Counted from the first letter of the stretch, positions 36,301-47,797 are shown. The stretch is 64,000 nt of DNA from Linnemannia schmuckeri (GCA_029449235.1 JANATG010000006.1:2294001-2358000), one strand, 5' to 3'. The notes: generated from the letters alone by a model not told the origin. Made by a program: numbers and translations.

Positions 36301-36670
36301 CCCATCTGTTTCATCATCACCACGACCATTGGCGTCATCTCCTGCCAGAGTGCAGGCGTCCCGCCCCAAGGTACATTAATAGCTCAATTCTTTCACTGTT
36401 GTGCGCAGACATGATTACAAAACCATAAAGAGACAATATTACTAACGTCAGCTATGTATAATTCTATTTGTACTACAATAGATCCCTTGCACAATTGAAG
36501 GTTGCATCTGCGAGCTGTCGAATCCTGAAGAGCTGGAATCACATCTGTGGATGCATAACACCTTGAAGACGCGACCACCATATCCGTGCTTTGAGGAGGG
36601 CTGTTCGATGGTGTTTGACAACAAGCAGGATATCCTCTCCCACACGCTCACACATAGCGCGGCCGCTTAA
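32151..36670 (+). CDS. Ten-finger C2H2 zinc-finger protein
   Basis: Three exons: 32151-32918, 33911-36370 and 36482-36670. Both introns (992 and 111 bases) are phase 0 with GTATGT and GTACAT donors; intron 2 has an ACTAAC branch site at 36441. The product is 1138 aa. The N-terminal ~700 residues are low complexity (His/Pro, Gln, Thr, Ala and Ser tracts). From residue ~704 about ten fingers of the C-x4-C type follow, similar in spacing to TFIIIA-like fingers. Fingers 1, 4 and 8 end in Cys instead of the last His. The final two fingers (IPCTIEGC..., YPCFEEGC...) are encoded by exon 3. The gene is probably a nuclear DNA- or RNA-binding regulator; the target is unknown. The exon 1-2 junction (PSPK/AYPYPPVRIGP) is inferred from frame and splice signals, and a small extra exon inside the long intron is possible. 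Confidence 0.8.
33275..33303 (+). repeat. Poly-T tract in intron 1 of the ten-finger gene
   Basis: A T-run of about 29 bases lies inside the 992-base intron. A second T-run is present at about 33608-33632. Confidence 0.85.
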
Positions 36671-38305
36671 AGCCTGGGCACATTATGAAATCGCAAAAAA
36701 CCATCAAAACCGCATCAAACAAACAAAAACAAAATTAACTCCATTACAAACAAATCCCATGCATACCATGCAAAAAAAAAAAAAAAAAAAAAAAAAATAG
36801 ATAGGAACCAAAGATGTGTGACACCATATTCATTCTTTTCTCACTCGTTCTCACTACTGCTTACTTCCTTCTCCGCTCTCCCTTTTTGACCTCCCTCCCT
36901 CTCCCCCACTCGTTTGTATCGTTATCCTTTCTATACCTCCCTGCTCCCTTCATTTTTTTCTCCTTTCTCGTCACTCATGCCTCCCCGTTTTGTTTGTTGT
37001 TAAAAAGAAAAAAATCGTCTATCTTTAAACTTTCTTTTTCTTTCCTTCTTTTGACCACAATGTTAATCCGAAGATCATCTCCTTCGGAGATATAACACAC
37101 GAAATAATGGATACAGAGGGTCAGAGGGTCAGAGGCCGAAAGGGTCAGGTCAGTCCAGCTTGTCGTCTATCCCCCGTTTTTATTCCTTTCTTTCTTCCCT
37201 TCTTCGCTTCTTCGATGCCTTCATCTTCTCCTGATTTCTTCTGTACTTTTGTTGGAAATGGGAAGAATTGAATAATAAAAACTCGGTGTTTTGTTTGAAA
37301 ATGCTGTTTTCTGTTAACAGAAAGAGCTGAAACCAAGGGAAAAAAAGAGGTGGTTGATTGACCTGGACGGACGTGGACTAAATCAAACTTTTTTTATATA
37401 TATGTCTTGTTGATTTGAATTGAAGAATGTGGCTGGCTGCATGAATGGGCTGTTTCCCTGTGTTTTTCCATTCTCTCCGCAGAGAGGGATTGAGAAATGG
37501 CATGATCGCCTTCGTCCTCTGGTGAGCATTTGTAAACAAATAAACAAAAAAACACAAACACGTCGTCGCGAGGAGAAACGAAAGGACGAGAACCGAGAGG
37601 GGGAATCGGAAAAATGAAAAAAAAAAAAGTTGCTAGTGCTCACAACTTTCCATTCCATGTGTTCATTCTCGTACAGTGCACATGTATGCGGGATACATGA
37701 CGAAGTACAGGAGGATCAACGACAAATGCAAAATCGATTCAAATGTTTTTTTTCCACCTCTTTCTTTCTTCTTACCTTCGCACAAACTCCGAGTGGATTT
37801 TTCTCTTGAGTTGCAGATATTTGCAAGCCAGCCAGTGAGCCAGCCCCTTGTGGACCTTTGGGATGTGTAGCCTTGAAATTCCCCTTCTTCTTGTCTTCTT
37901 TCCCACACACAGGCCAAGCCACGCAATAGAAACAGGATCCACCCCCCCTTTTAAAAAAATAGAACTCGCGTGCATGTGTTGTGCGGTGGCTCATAGAGGG
38001 CGGTCAATAGCGATCACCCACTAGCATTCTTTTTCTTTTTGTACTACGTCAAATATTCCCGCCAAAAAAAACGCGCCTCTCTCCTCTCTCTTTTCCCGCC
38101 TCGCTTCCGCTCCCTACCACCTTCCCACTCCCTCCCTTATCGATGACATGACTATTCCCGCTCCTGGATAGCGCGGATGTACTAGCATAATTTTGTTTGT
38201 AATGTTGACAGAATGGAAAAAGAAAAATGCTTTTTATTATTTATGAATAAAGAAAGGGAGGGCATGGGAGTGTAGGTGAAAATCCAAGAGAAAAAAAATG
38301 AAAGG
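36671..38305. other. Intergenic region between convergent zinc-finger and protease genes
   Basis: Contains an A-run at about 36771-36797, just after the zinc-finger stop, and otherwise C/T-rich or mixed sequence. Only short frames without domains are present. It should hold the 3' ends of both flanking genes, which converge here. Confidence 0.55.
38233..38238 (-). terminator. Poly(A) signal AATAAA of protease 1
   Basis: Read on the minus strand, AATAAA lies about 70 bases after the stop codon of protease 1. A second candidate hexamer overlaps nearby. Confidence 0.5.
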
Positions 38306-41032
38306 TTATTTAGGATTTAATCCAGCAGAAACAATGACATTGCCCAAGTTGTAGACCTCAAAATCCTGGGGGTAAACACCCTTGGTAAGCTTTTGCTGCG
38401 AGGCAACAATGAGGGTATACGTGTTGGCCGGCAGGAAGACAGGCTCCTCACCAGGAACTTCACTACGAAGAACCATACCATGCCAATCGAAGACCGCCAC
38501 CGATAGGTTGCCGTTGCCGTCCAAGTTGGTCATACGACCCGTGGGGAACAGAGCTGTGCCCGATTGACCCGAGACCATGTAACCCAAGAACTCCTTGGTC
38601 ATGGGCTGATGGACACGGATCGTGAATTTGGGGGTGTGGGAGCCAAAGCGGACGAGGATGGTAGGGGCGGCAGTCTCGTAGTTGAAGAGGTAGTTATTGT
38701 GGGGCACACCCGACAGCTCGCCTTGCTCGTTGCGGACCACGAGGATGGGAAGGCCGGCGTCCTTGTCCATGATGGGAACGTTGCGGACCTTGCCCTTCAA
38801 TCCGATGTAGGGGACGTGAACGGCGGGGGAGTCCTCGCGGGAGGGAGTGGCAACGACATATCCAGAGTAAATAGGGAACTGAGCAGCGTTACCAGCCTTG
38901 GGCTCGGTGAAGGTGATGGTGACCTTGACAGACTTGCCAGCGGCGATCTTGACCTTGTTGGCAGAGAACTTGACAGTTGCATAGTCGGCCTCAATAATAG
39001 GCTTGGGATGAGGCCACGAGTTGCCCTCAGAGTAAGAGTTCAAGGCATCGGCAACGACATGGGACAAAGTGTATGTTTCCGTCTTCTTGCCGGTGTTCTT
39101 GATGGTGATCTTCTGGACACCGCGGAAGTTGTCGGAATCGAGGAGGTCGAAGCGGTCGGGGGAAGCATGGGTGGTGGTGGTCAAGGCGTTCCAGACGTTG
39201 ATGAGACCAGCTCCTTGCTTAGCTGCAGAGGCATAGGTCTTGGAGTTGAAGTTCTTGGAGATGGTGGCGGTGTTCTTGAAGACACCACGGATATCGACAC
39301 CTTTGGGCTTAGTCTTGGTCTTCTCATAGTACAAAGCCTGGGCTCCGATGTAGTAGGGAGTGGCCATGGAGGTGCCAGACAAAAGGGCGTACGAACCCTT
39401 GGAACGTGGGTAGGCACCGTAGATGTTTCCACCGGGGGCAGCAATATCAGGCTTGGAGCGGAGGTCGCCATCAAGACCATAGGACGACATCTCGGCGGGG
39501 GCTCCACCACCCTCAACCTTGACGCTCGAGGGACCCTTGGCCCAGGTAAGGACGTTCTTGGGGTCCTTCTTGTAGGCAGCGATGATAGCCTGACCAGCAC
39601 GGTTCTCGATGGAGGCCATGGGCAATCCGGGAGCACCAGCCAAGCTGTTCATACCGAAAGGAGTGGTGGCAGAAAGGATACCAGCAACACCAGCAGTCTT
39701 GGCAATCTCTCCACGGGCGAAAGAGCCGCAGCGAGTGTAGTCACCGAGGACGAGGACGACCTTGCCTTTGATATCGAGGCCATTGTAGGCGTTCGCGTCA
39801 CAACCATCCTGGAGAATACCAGCCTTATCGAAGAGGGGAACCAAGGTGGCCGAGGCTGGGAGGTCAATGGCTTTACCCCAGGCAGAGGAGAAGTTGTAGG
39901 GGTATTTGGCACCGGCATAGGAGAAGGTGTAGAAGGCGCCGAAGGCATTGTCGAACGAGGCGACCGAGGTCGAGGTCTCACCGAGACCAGTGTCGGAGAC
40001 CATCCAGACACCCTCGGAACCGTCGTTACCGGCGGCTCCGGCAACGTTCATGCCGAAAGAAACCAACTTATCAGCGAGGATCGCAGTGGGGTTCTCCTTG
40101 TATGCAGATCCACCGCCCAACGACATGTTGATGATCTTATAGAAGAGAAAGGGTGAATGGTTTTGGTGGTGTTAGTACAACGGTCAATCATTTTATAATC
40201 CTGTTTGCAGGCAAGTCACAAGGGTACTTACATCCATGCCGTCATTGAAAGCCATCTCCATGGCGGCGAGGATAATGTCGGTGCTGGTGTAACCCGAGCA
40301 TCCAAAGATACGGTAGGCGCCGAAGGTGACATCAGGAGCAACACCAATCCAAGGAACAAGAGGCTTGGGACCAGTCTTGATATTGGAGGCATTACCACCA
40401 ACAATACCGGCAACGTGGGTACCATGACCCTGGCAGTCCATAGGATCAGAGTCAGGAACAGGCACAGTGGCACCGTTATAAGCATCACCGACAAAGTCCC
40501 AACCATGCTTCACACGGCAGTTCTTGCCATAGCGGGCGAAGCAACCTTCAGTAGCACCAGGGGCAGCAAAGGCAGGGTGCTTGTAATCAATCCCGGTATC
40601 GATGATACCGACCTTGACACCCTTACCGGTCAACTTAAGCTTCTTGTGGACGGCATCAACACCGGTCATGTGGTGGACAGAGTTCTCCTCGTCAACCTTG
40701 CCATCACCGTTGTTGCTAGTCTTGGGGACAGAGTAGCGCTGGATGCGCCAGACATGCCTGACTCCGGGGACGGCAGCAAGGGCATCACCGTCGTGATCAG
40801 ACTTGACGGTAATAGCAGCACCGTTGAAGACGTCGTACTCGTTACGAATCTTGTAGTCGATGGCGTGTTTTTTGAGGTTAGAGTGGGCGTTGGTACGGGA
40901 GATGTTGTCGTGGTACTGGATAATGTAGCCGTTGGGCTGGAGGTCGTATTTGGCGCCCTTAGGGAGGTGAAACTTGCCTGCAGAGACCAGGGTGGCAGCT
41001 GCGAGAGCAGAAAGGATGGTGAAGATTTTCAT
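38306..41032 (-). CDS. Secreted subtilisin-like serine protease 1 (S8 family)
   Basis: Minus strand, exons 41032-40232 and 40135-38306 around a 96-base intron (GTAAGT donor, TATAAG acceptor, ACTAAC branch site); 876 aa. The order is signal peptide (cleavage near VSA-GKF, residues 18-19), I9-type propeptide (~34-100), then the S8 domain with catalytic Asp145 (GIIDTGID), His203 (GHGTHVAG), oxyanion Asn304 (AGND) and Ser523 (SGTSMATP). A PA-like insert sits at ~360-460. A C-terminal region of ~330 residues looks beta-rich, as in fn3-like domains of large subtilases. It is likely an extracellular protein-degrading enzyme. Splicing produces GMD/IINMSLGGG across the junction, matching the family. 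Compared with gene 2 the catalytic exon is almost identical but the last ~150 residues differ, and the product ends in a longer tail (SAGLNPK). Long open frames on the opposite strand are shadows. Confidence 0.93.
38778..40137 (-). repeat. Homogenised tract, protease 1 versus protease 2 (partner 49527-50886)
   Basis: By line-by-line comparison, 1,360 bases match positions 49527-50886 with a single substitution (near 39349, giving YYIGAQ versus YYVGAQ). The match ends two bases into the intron at one side and near the MD(K/T)D codons at the other. The sequence beyond both ends is clearly diverged. Confidence 0.9.
40390..40660 (-). repeat. Identical tract, protease 1 versus protease 3 (partner 56985-57255)
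   Basis: All 271 bases of exon 1 are identical to the protease 3 segment, with differences at once on either side. In the same interval protease 2 differs at many sites. Confidence 0.9.
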
Positions 41033-41257
41033 TTTTTGGTTGTGTTGCTTCTTAAAAAGAAGGAGGGTCTGTCAAAGACTGTGAAGGAGTATGAGAGGAT
41101 GAAAGGAGGGAGAGGAGGAGGGAGGAGAGGGTGAAGAGGGAAGGGTGGGTGAAGGAAGGGAAGGAGAGGGGTGAGGCGAAAGGTAAGGGTGGGGGTATGT
41201 GTAAAGGGTCCTGAATGGCAAAGAAAAAAAAACTAAAAAGAATAGGGGCATGAAGAG

Positions 41258-41265
41258 TATTTATA
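41258..41265 (-). promoter_or_regulatory. TATA box of protease 1
   Basis: TATAAATA on the minus strand, 226 bases before the ATG. The same motif with similar flanks (GGTATAAATA-like) precedes proteases 2 and 3. Further downstream all three share leader motifs around AGTCCTGAATGGC and GGTCTGT.AAGACTGTG (as read on +). Confidence 0.65.
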
Positions 41266-41486
41266 CCCACTCTTCGCCCCTGAGAATTGACCGTTTAATG
41301 CATTTGAGGGAACGAGTCTGCCCAGAGGTGAAAGATTGTAAATGGAGGAAATGAGAGCATGCGTTCCTAATGGACAGGTCTGAATGGTCTAAACAGACAA
41401 CATACAGTTCACCAGAGCGAAACTAACAAGCAAACAAGCTAACAAGTTAAGTAGACCATTGATTGATGGCGACGTTGTGTGCGCTC

Positions 41487-41498
41487 AATTGCTCTCAA
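41487..41498 (-). promoter_or_regulatory. Conserved upstream 12-mer of the protease genes (copy 1)
   Basis: AATTGCTCTCAA (as read on +) lies upstream of all three protease genes: here, at 52362-52373 and at 58123-58134, 220-370 bases above the TATA boxes. It is a candidate binding site for a shared regulator. Confidence 0.45.
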
Positions 41499-41499
41499 C

Positions 41500-43560
41500 A
41501 TTTTTTTTTAAAAAAAAGAGATGAATTTTACTCGTCCCTTCTTCCTGACTCTGTATTTACCAGGCACACACAACAAATAAACAGCTGCCCATCATTCCTT
41601 CGGTTTGTCTGCTTCACATTTTTCATTGCACCTTTGATTCATGGTATGTCCGGTGTTAAGTGTAACTATACAAAAGTATAGGACTTAGGTTTTTTCTATC
41701 CCGTATTTGTCTCTTATTCTCGTTTTTCCCCCGTTGTTGTCGCCATTATGTATGAGCAGGACAGAAAAAAATGAGAAAAAGAAGATTGAAAGATAAAAGC
41801 AAAGTTAAAGAGACGAGAAAGGGAACACAAATTTATAGGAGAGACATGCATCTACACAGAAAAGACAAAGGGTACGAAGATTCCATAAAAATGAAATTTG
41901 CTTGTGCATCAAGACAGCAGCAAAGAAAAAAAATAAAAAAAAAAAATAAATAAGCAAACAAAAACGGTAATCACTGAAAGAAATGTGTCATTGTAGCTGT
42001 ATGCTCCAATAACTTAAACAAGAATAGAAACAACATGCAACGGAAAAAGAAAGGTCTAGATTTCCCTGTTTCGTTTCGCTTTTTCTCGGGTTCGTGTGTC
42101 TACAGCGACCTTTTCTTCGAATCCAAGGTCGTTTGTGCGTGTGTTGCCGTTGTTTGTTTTTCTTTTTTGTGGTTTTCTTGTGAGCTACACTTCATAAAGA
42201 TATCGAGACAAGAGAAGAAGGCAGGGTCAGAAGAAGAATCGACGAATGGGTGACATGGGAAAGACAGGAAAGGAAGGGAAGGGTGGGAGACAAGCGAAGG
42301 ACGGAAAGAACAAGAAAAAAGGACACCTCAGTTGAGAGCAGGGCATGTGGACTCGAAAACCACTTTTCGAGCACCTCTTTACACAACAAGAACCGGTTTG
42401 TTAATCTTGTTTTCCAGGGGAAGGGAAATGAAAAGCAAAAAAAAAAAAAAAGACTTGTAAGGGGGTATGAGAGAACAAGCAAAAAGTGAAGCCAAAATGC
42501 AAAAGGACAACAACAAAAGAACACAACACTTCAGAGGAGGTAAAAGCAAGGGAAGGGATTGACTTTAAAGAACATGAGAGATGAGTGAGCTGTAAGAAAA
42601 AGGAAAGTATATGCCGAAATCTAGCCCCCCTCCCGATTCGATTATTTCTCCGCGCTAAAAGAAAAAGGGTTCAAAGATAAAAAAAGATATTTCTTTCATT
42701 TCTCTCTTTGAGCATTCTTTGACCAGAATAGAGATCGGCCCAGAAACAAGACCTCGTCCTTCTGACTGGCTGTGTGCCATGACATCAAAAGAATTTCATT
42801 TACTCTTTCAGGGGTACTACTCCACTCCAACAACTTGCAACGGCATTTTTTTTTGAGTCAACCTAAAAACAAGAAAAAGGACCAATTGAAGCTCATAGAC
42901 GGACAGGTTTCAGGTTATGAACCTGATCATGGTTTTTTTTTACCGCCAGTCCACCATACACGCCATCTCCATCCATGAATGGCAGCGTGGAGAACCCATT
43001 TCGACACCCATCGACGCTTTGTGCCCGGGTACTCGGCACACTGCGGTACCGTAGACACAAAAAAGCGATCTAATCGTAATTTAGAAACTGGGGCTTGCAA
43101 TGTTCTCTTGATGCATGGGAGCGCATGGTCACATCCCCCATGCAAGTCTACATGTTGTCATCTCCAAACCTCTCAATTCAAGAAAACCTGAGTTCCTCCT
43201 TTTCTTTTCTTTTCTTTTTTCTTGAGTTCTTGTTGCGCCATATCACCCTCAGCTAGTGAACGACCTTGTTCCCCTACTTCGCCAACATCATAGTCAGTTT
43301 GATCCGTATTTTAATTTTCAGAAAGAGGATTTCTGGGGTCTCTTGTTTGCAAGGCGTGTCATTAGGCCACAGGGCATGACTGCAGGTTAAAAGTTCATGG
43401 AGACGGAAGCATGAAGACAAGCCGAATTTTCACGGAGACCAAACCTTGTGACAACTGACAGCATAAAAAAGGTATTTCTTTTTTTTTAAGGTTTCTTTCC
43501 TTGACAAACCTCTCACCAGCCCCTTTTCCATCTCAATCATTCCTTCATAATACAATCAGT
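41500..43560. other. Upstream flank of protease 1, duplicated ahead of protease 2
   Basis: No gene was recognised. Collinear similarity to the flank of protease 2 is visible: the stretch around 42336-42365 (GAGAGC.GGGCATGTGGACTC) matches 53187-53216, and that around 43073-43108 (GATCTAATC) matches 54266-54300. The duplication therefore included at least 2 kb upstream of the gene. Confidence 0.55.
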
Positions 43561-43582
43561 CTTCCAAACCACCCTTTTCATC

Positions 43583-43750
43583 ATGACAGCCCTAGCCATC
43601 ATAGTAACCCTGACCGTTACCTCCTTGCATATTGTTAGCGAGACCAATTGTGGTTACTCAGTGCAACAAACAACGGTGGCTGTGTTATCATTTGTAATGC
43701 ATGTTATGGCGGCAGTGGCGGGTTCGAGGCCGGCTTATAAAATTTCATGA
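43583..43750 (+). pseudogene. Possible broken small secreted Cys/Gly-rich protein gene
   Basis: An ATG opens a 55-codon frame whose first ~20 residues look like a signal peptide (MTALAIIVTLTVTSLHIVSE), followed by TNCGYS. A second frame over the same stretch encodes a Cys/Gly-rich end (GGCVIICNACYGGSGGFEAGL and a stop). One frameshift between signal peptide and Cys-rich part would explain both. The ORF is small and unrecognised, so confidence is low. Confidence 0.3.
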
Positions 43751-43812
43751 TAGCTCAGTTTGTCAAGCTTGTGCCTATACCCTTAGAATTGCGTTCTAAT
43801 TGTGCAGTATTA
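43744..43812 (+). other. tRNA-like relic or Pol III box pair
   Basis: TAGCTCAGTTTG at 43751 resembles a tRNA D-arm/A-box. GTTCTAAT at 43793 resembles the T-loop/B-box at nearly tRNA spacing (42 bases). The acceptor stem does not pair, so this is not a functional tRNA. It may be a tRNA pseudogene or the head of a SINE. Confidence 0.3.
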
Positions 43813-44819
43813 TTCAGATAGTGAGGCTCAACAGCTACAACAGAGTCAGAGACGTCAAGACGAAGCACGGGCGTCGGTTCAGCCCCTAAATTGATATGTT
43901 AGGATTCAGTTGAGACCATTTATTGTTTATTTCGCTTAGATCCTTCAAACAATAAACCGGCCTTCACTACACCTGTCCTCATTCCAGAAGAATAGAAAGG
44001 TGAAAATTAAAATGGTGACAATAGAAGCAAGTCGGCGTTCCAGAAAATTGCTCTGCTTCTTTTGAGTTGAGGAGCATCGTCTCCTTTTCGAGAGAAGGCT
44101 TCGGTAGAAGGATTAAGTGCAAGAAAACTTCAAAAAGGAGAAGTAGCGGGGGAAAGGGAAGAGAGATTCGGAAAGTGATGTCTGGAAAGAGAGTAGGAGC
44201 AGGGGGCGCGAAAAATTAGAATGACAGAGGGAGGCAGAAAAATGCGCATTAAGCCTCAGTGGCTAAGGTGGCAGTGTGTATGACAATGAGATTACGACTT
44301 GGAACGACTTTGTAATAGCAGAGCAGGGTAAACTGGGGACTGGGATATAGGTGGGTAACTGGTGAAATATATCGGTATTTTCCTTGAGGAAAAGGATATC
44401 AGTGCGAAAGAGATGTGGGTCCACCATCCACACTTGCGAGTTTTTATCAGTGCTTTCTGCTAGAAATACATGGAACATTGCGCCAAAGACACCTTGAACG
44501 TGTCTTAGACATCTCGGGGCTTCTGTACATGTAATCTTGCTTAATGTGTACATTATGTACCTTCTGGACTCAGTATACTGGACTCGGGTGAATATGCAAC
44601 AACTGGGAGGCTGAGGCGAGAATAGACTGATGTTATTTAGAATGTTGTCTATTTATTTATCTACGTGCGCACTCGTGTACAGGTCTGGCACGATCATTGT
44701 TCCTGTCTCTTGCGTCCTGGCCTGAACTCCTGATTGAACTCCTGTTACATTACGGTTGGGACCCCCTTCCGAACTATAATTCTTGGCAGTTGATCTGAAG
44801 GACATTTAGGTCATAATCT

Positions 44820-44875
44820 TGCGGGACGAGCAATGCGGGATGGCCAATGCGGGATGGCCAATGCGGGACGAGCAC
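44820..44875 (+). repeat. 14-base tandem repeat, four units
   Basis: Four adjacent units of TGCGGGAYGRSCAA differ only at a few positions. They lie in non-coding DNA. Confidence 0.85.
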
Positions 44876-46156
44876 TTATCAGATCTTAATCCTGCAGCAT
44901 GGTGACTACCCGTGGCACCTGACACAGTTCCCATGTGGCTAAAATTTACGCAGGTCATTCTCAATTCGCCTCGCCGGATGTGGTAAATCCTTTATTTGCA
45001 AAGTTTCAATGACTCTCTGTTAACGCATGTACAACTTCCCGGGCCTATGTTTTTGATCTATAGATCATTTCACATAAAATAGCGCGAGAATAAATTAACA
45101 ATACTGTGAATAAAAGGATTAGGCTATTAGAATACATTCTTTGCAAAAACTGCTCGAAGGGACGCTCGGATGTCATGGCTGCGCCAATCCAGCCTCACTG
45201 CCCTCATCAAAGCCTCCTCATATCCTGTTTACTTTATCTCTTCTACACCCTTCGGCGTGCCTACGTCTTACTCACGCACTCTGTCAGCAATGCCAACTCA
45301 ACTATTCCTTTTCCACAGAGACGTGTCTACTTTGTCTACGAAGACGATGTTGATATATGAAATGGAGAGCGTTTAGTGAGTACGCAGAGTGGGGCGTAAA
45401 GAGCGGGATATGTTTTTACGCTTTCACGAGATTGATCGGCTAGGCTTCTGATCCTAAATGGACGAAGGGCATTGATAATTACGACAGCTCGTCCTCACCT
45501 AGGGTTGGTGTTCCGAGCTGAACAAACTATGTATGGCGTTCTCTGCTTGGATCAGTGAGACAAAATAGCATATACATGTTTTCGCGCAAACATGGCATAA
45601 AAAAGCTGCTTGTCTTTTCTCTTTCCTTTTCTTTTCCTTTCTTTCTTCTTTCTTTCTGCCCTCTTTACCTTTCCTGGCCACCCCAAGAATACAGGTAAGC
45701 AAAGTTTCTTTCTCCGCTTGCTCTTCCCTTCCACCCTTCACCCTTCACCTTTCTTGTATTGTCACCCTTCCCACACTTTCTGCCTTTCTTTTCTTACCCT
45801 CTCATACTTCCGCCACCATATTCAACCTCTGCTTTATCGCATCTCATCCTAAACATCGTTTTTTTTTACTTTCATCCAGTGTCCCGACATTATGTGGCTA
45901 GGATAAGATCACCCTTTCGACCCAGGTGGCCGTTGCCGAGAACCGCCTCCATTGTCATACCAAGATCAAAAAGGCCTTTCTACGTTCCACGTTTTAAGTA
46001 CCCTTCACTTGTTCGCTCTATTCCTTAACCAATTTCAAAGGTTGGTATCGCGGTTCATTGTCCCCTTGAGCCTAACTATTCTTTCTTTCTTAGCTTTTTC
46101 ATGAATTTCCGTTGTTGCTAGCTAAGTACGACTTGACTCGATCCCTTCCTCTCACC

Positions 46157-46176
46157 AGCAGACCATATGGTCTGCT
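46157..46176. repeat. Perfect 20-base palindrome
   Basis: AGCAGACCAT is followed directly by its reverse complement with no spacer. It is in non-coding DNA, just before an ACACGTGT sequence that is itself palindromic. Confidence 0.9.
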
Positions 46177-46545
46177 ACACGTGTTGACAGCTATACAAGG
46201 TTCAACAGCTTAAGCCCTATTCCTACTTCAGCATCACCGCTTGCGGTGCATGTCTTGACGGATCTCACGTAGAAGTGATCTTTTGTACGTTTGTTTACGC
46301 TTTGATTTTTTTTCTGCATGCCTGTTGGTGGCTGTCATGACTGGAAACATTCATTTACACTGAGACTAACACGTCTCTCTTTCTATTTCTTGATGATAGA
46401 CCCAATACACGCACAATCGCTCTTTTAATCCTTGAAGCAAGTGTATCCTAGACCACCTCCTGCTCCACCTACACAGTCTTCACCACCTTCACAACAAAGT
46501 TTACCGCACAAAACCATAACCTCACTCTTTTTGAGTCATCCTTCA

Positions 46546-46749
46546 TCAACCACACACCCGCTCCGTAAATATGCCAGACAGACCTCCGCCTGTACTGAGG
46601 ACTGGGGAACTGCATGATGAAGCCTCCGTTTTAAGAATACTTTCACAAGTTATTTTCAACCCACCTATACAATGAGGGACTGCGTAGGCCACGGGAAGAA
46701 GAAGAAGAAGCGAAATCCTACTCACTAGGCTCGTTATCTTGAGTTGCAT
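46546..46749 (-). CDS. Hypothetical small secreted Cys-containing protein
   Basis: A 67-aa minus frame begins with a convincing signal peptide (MQLKITSLVSRISLLLLLPVAYA, written in two parts: basic n-region to SRIS, then five Leu and PVAYA). VPHCIGG and a short tail with further Cys residues follow. A CTT microsatellite encodes the Leu run. A GTGGGT after PHCI could be a splice donor, so the true C-terminus may differ. No family was recognised. It could also be a chance frame. Confidence 0.3.
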   Translation of the reverse strand: MQLKITSLVSRISLLLLLPVAYAVPHCIGGLKITCESILKTEASSCSSPVLSTGGGLSGIFTERVCG

Positions 46750-47543
46750 TGTGCCTGAATATATTTGATATATGAAAAACAGGTTGTAGGCAAAGATTGC
46801 ACTCGAAAACATGCCCCAAAGTTGACAATATGCTCAAATGAGATGGCCATCTTTAAATCGTTTCATAATGGCAATTCATTTCACGAAATGACCCACCATC
46901 TGTCCTGCCTGCTCCTTAGAATTCAAGGACTGGCCAAAGTGAAGGCCATACTATAATGGGTGAGAGAATGATGGTTAATCGGATCAACATGTCGAAAATT
47001 TGCAATTCATCGGAACTCTAATGTCGAGCACTACAGTTGGCTTTTGTTGCTCGTGTTTTGCTCAGTAAAAGTCGGCAACAGCTTACTCTTATATTGTTGA
47101 AATGTGGAGCTTACAATGCAACTGATTAGATTTTCCAGCCACTAAAAACGAGACAGCCTTTTGTGAAAGTCAGGGCCGTGCAGGTCCTGTTGCGAACAGT
47201 GCAGTGAGCTCTTGATAGGGGGTCTGCAGTGCCCTTGTGATGGTCACAAAGCGTGACGACAAAATTCGTATCATGGCTCTTACGACAGTGGGTGTGAAGG
47301 TTCTTGTAGTCGCGGTGAGTGTTGTAAGTGGTGCTGCGGAGCAAGAGTCTTCAAATAAGAGCGCATTTGCATTATGTCTTTATGATAATAAGGAGCTTTT
47401 TACCTCAAACACATATTTATTTTCGAAATGGAGGCGGAATAATGGAGGGAGAGAGAGCGGATAATCAGGCATCGTAATCTGTTGGGGCCTGCATCCCCTG
47501 CTTTAGGTTCAAAAGTTGCATTATACCAATGAACTGATGAAGC

Positions 47544-47797
47544 CTACTTACAGCCAATAGCGGTGGCCTCTGCTGGTTTGCCAAAGGGGACAAGTTGAAT
47601 ACACGAAGCAGTGACTTGACCACCGAACCCGCAATCTAATCCACCTGGAGAACAGTTGATGCCAATTTTTCCTGGTGGGTTGAGTGATGCGACCACTGCA
47701 TCGCAACAAAAACGAGATGTTTCTTGGGCGCTCGCCGTCTTCAGACAACCAAGTACCACAAGTAGGGCTGAGAAATAACAGAGATCGACGTTTGCAT
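47544..47797 (-). pseudogene. Hydrophobin-like secreted Cys-rich protein, broken at the start
   Basis: On the minus strand a frame reads a hydrophobic leader (LCYFSALLVVLGCLKTASA), then QETSRFCCDAVVAS, GINCSPGGLDC and ends AIGCK-stop. The order CC, then GINCSP, then further Cys, then IGC resembles class I hydrophobins, but the second CC pair is reduced to SC and the first Cys is in the leader. The only nearby ATG (47797) is in another frame, so one base has probably been lost before the leader. The last Cys codon overlaps a GTAAGT donor consensus, so a further exon is possible. Secretion is a good inference; the hydrophobin link is tentative. Confidence 0.4.

Noticed and set aside
44250..44320. 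Ser/Leu-tRNA-like D-arm (CTCAGTGGCTAAGGTGGCAG)
   Set aside because: No T-arm, anticodon stem or acceptor pairing follows.
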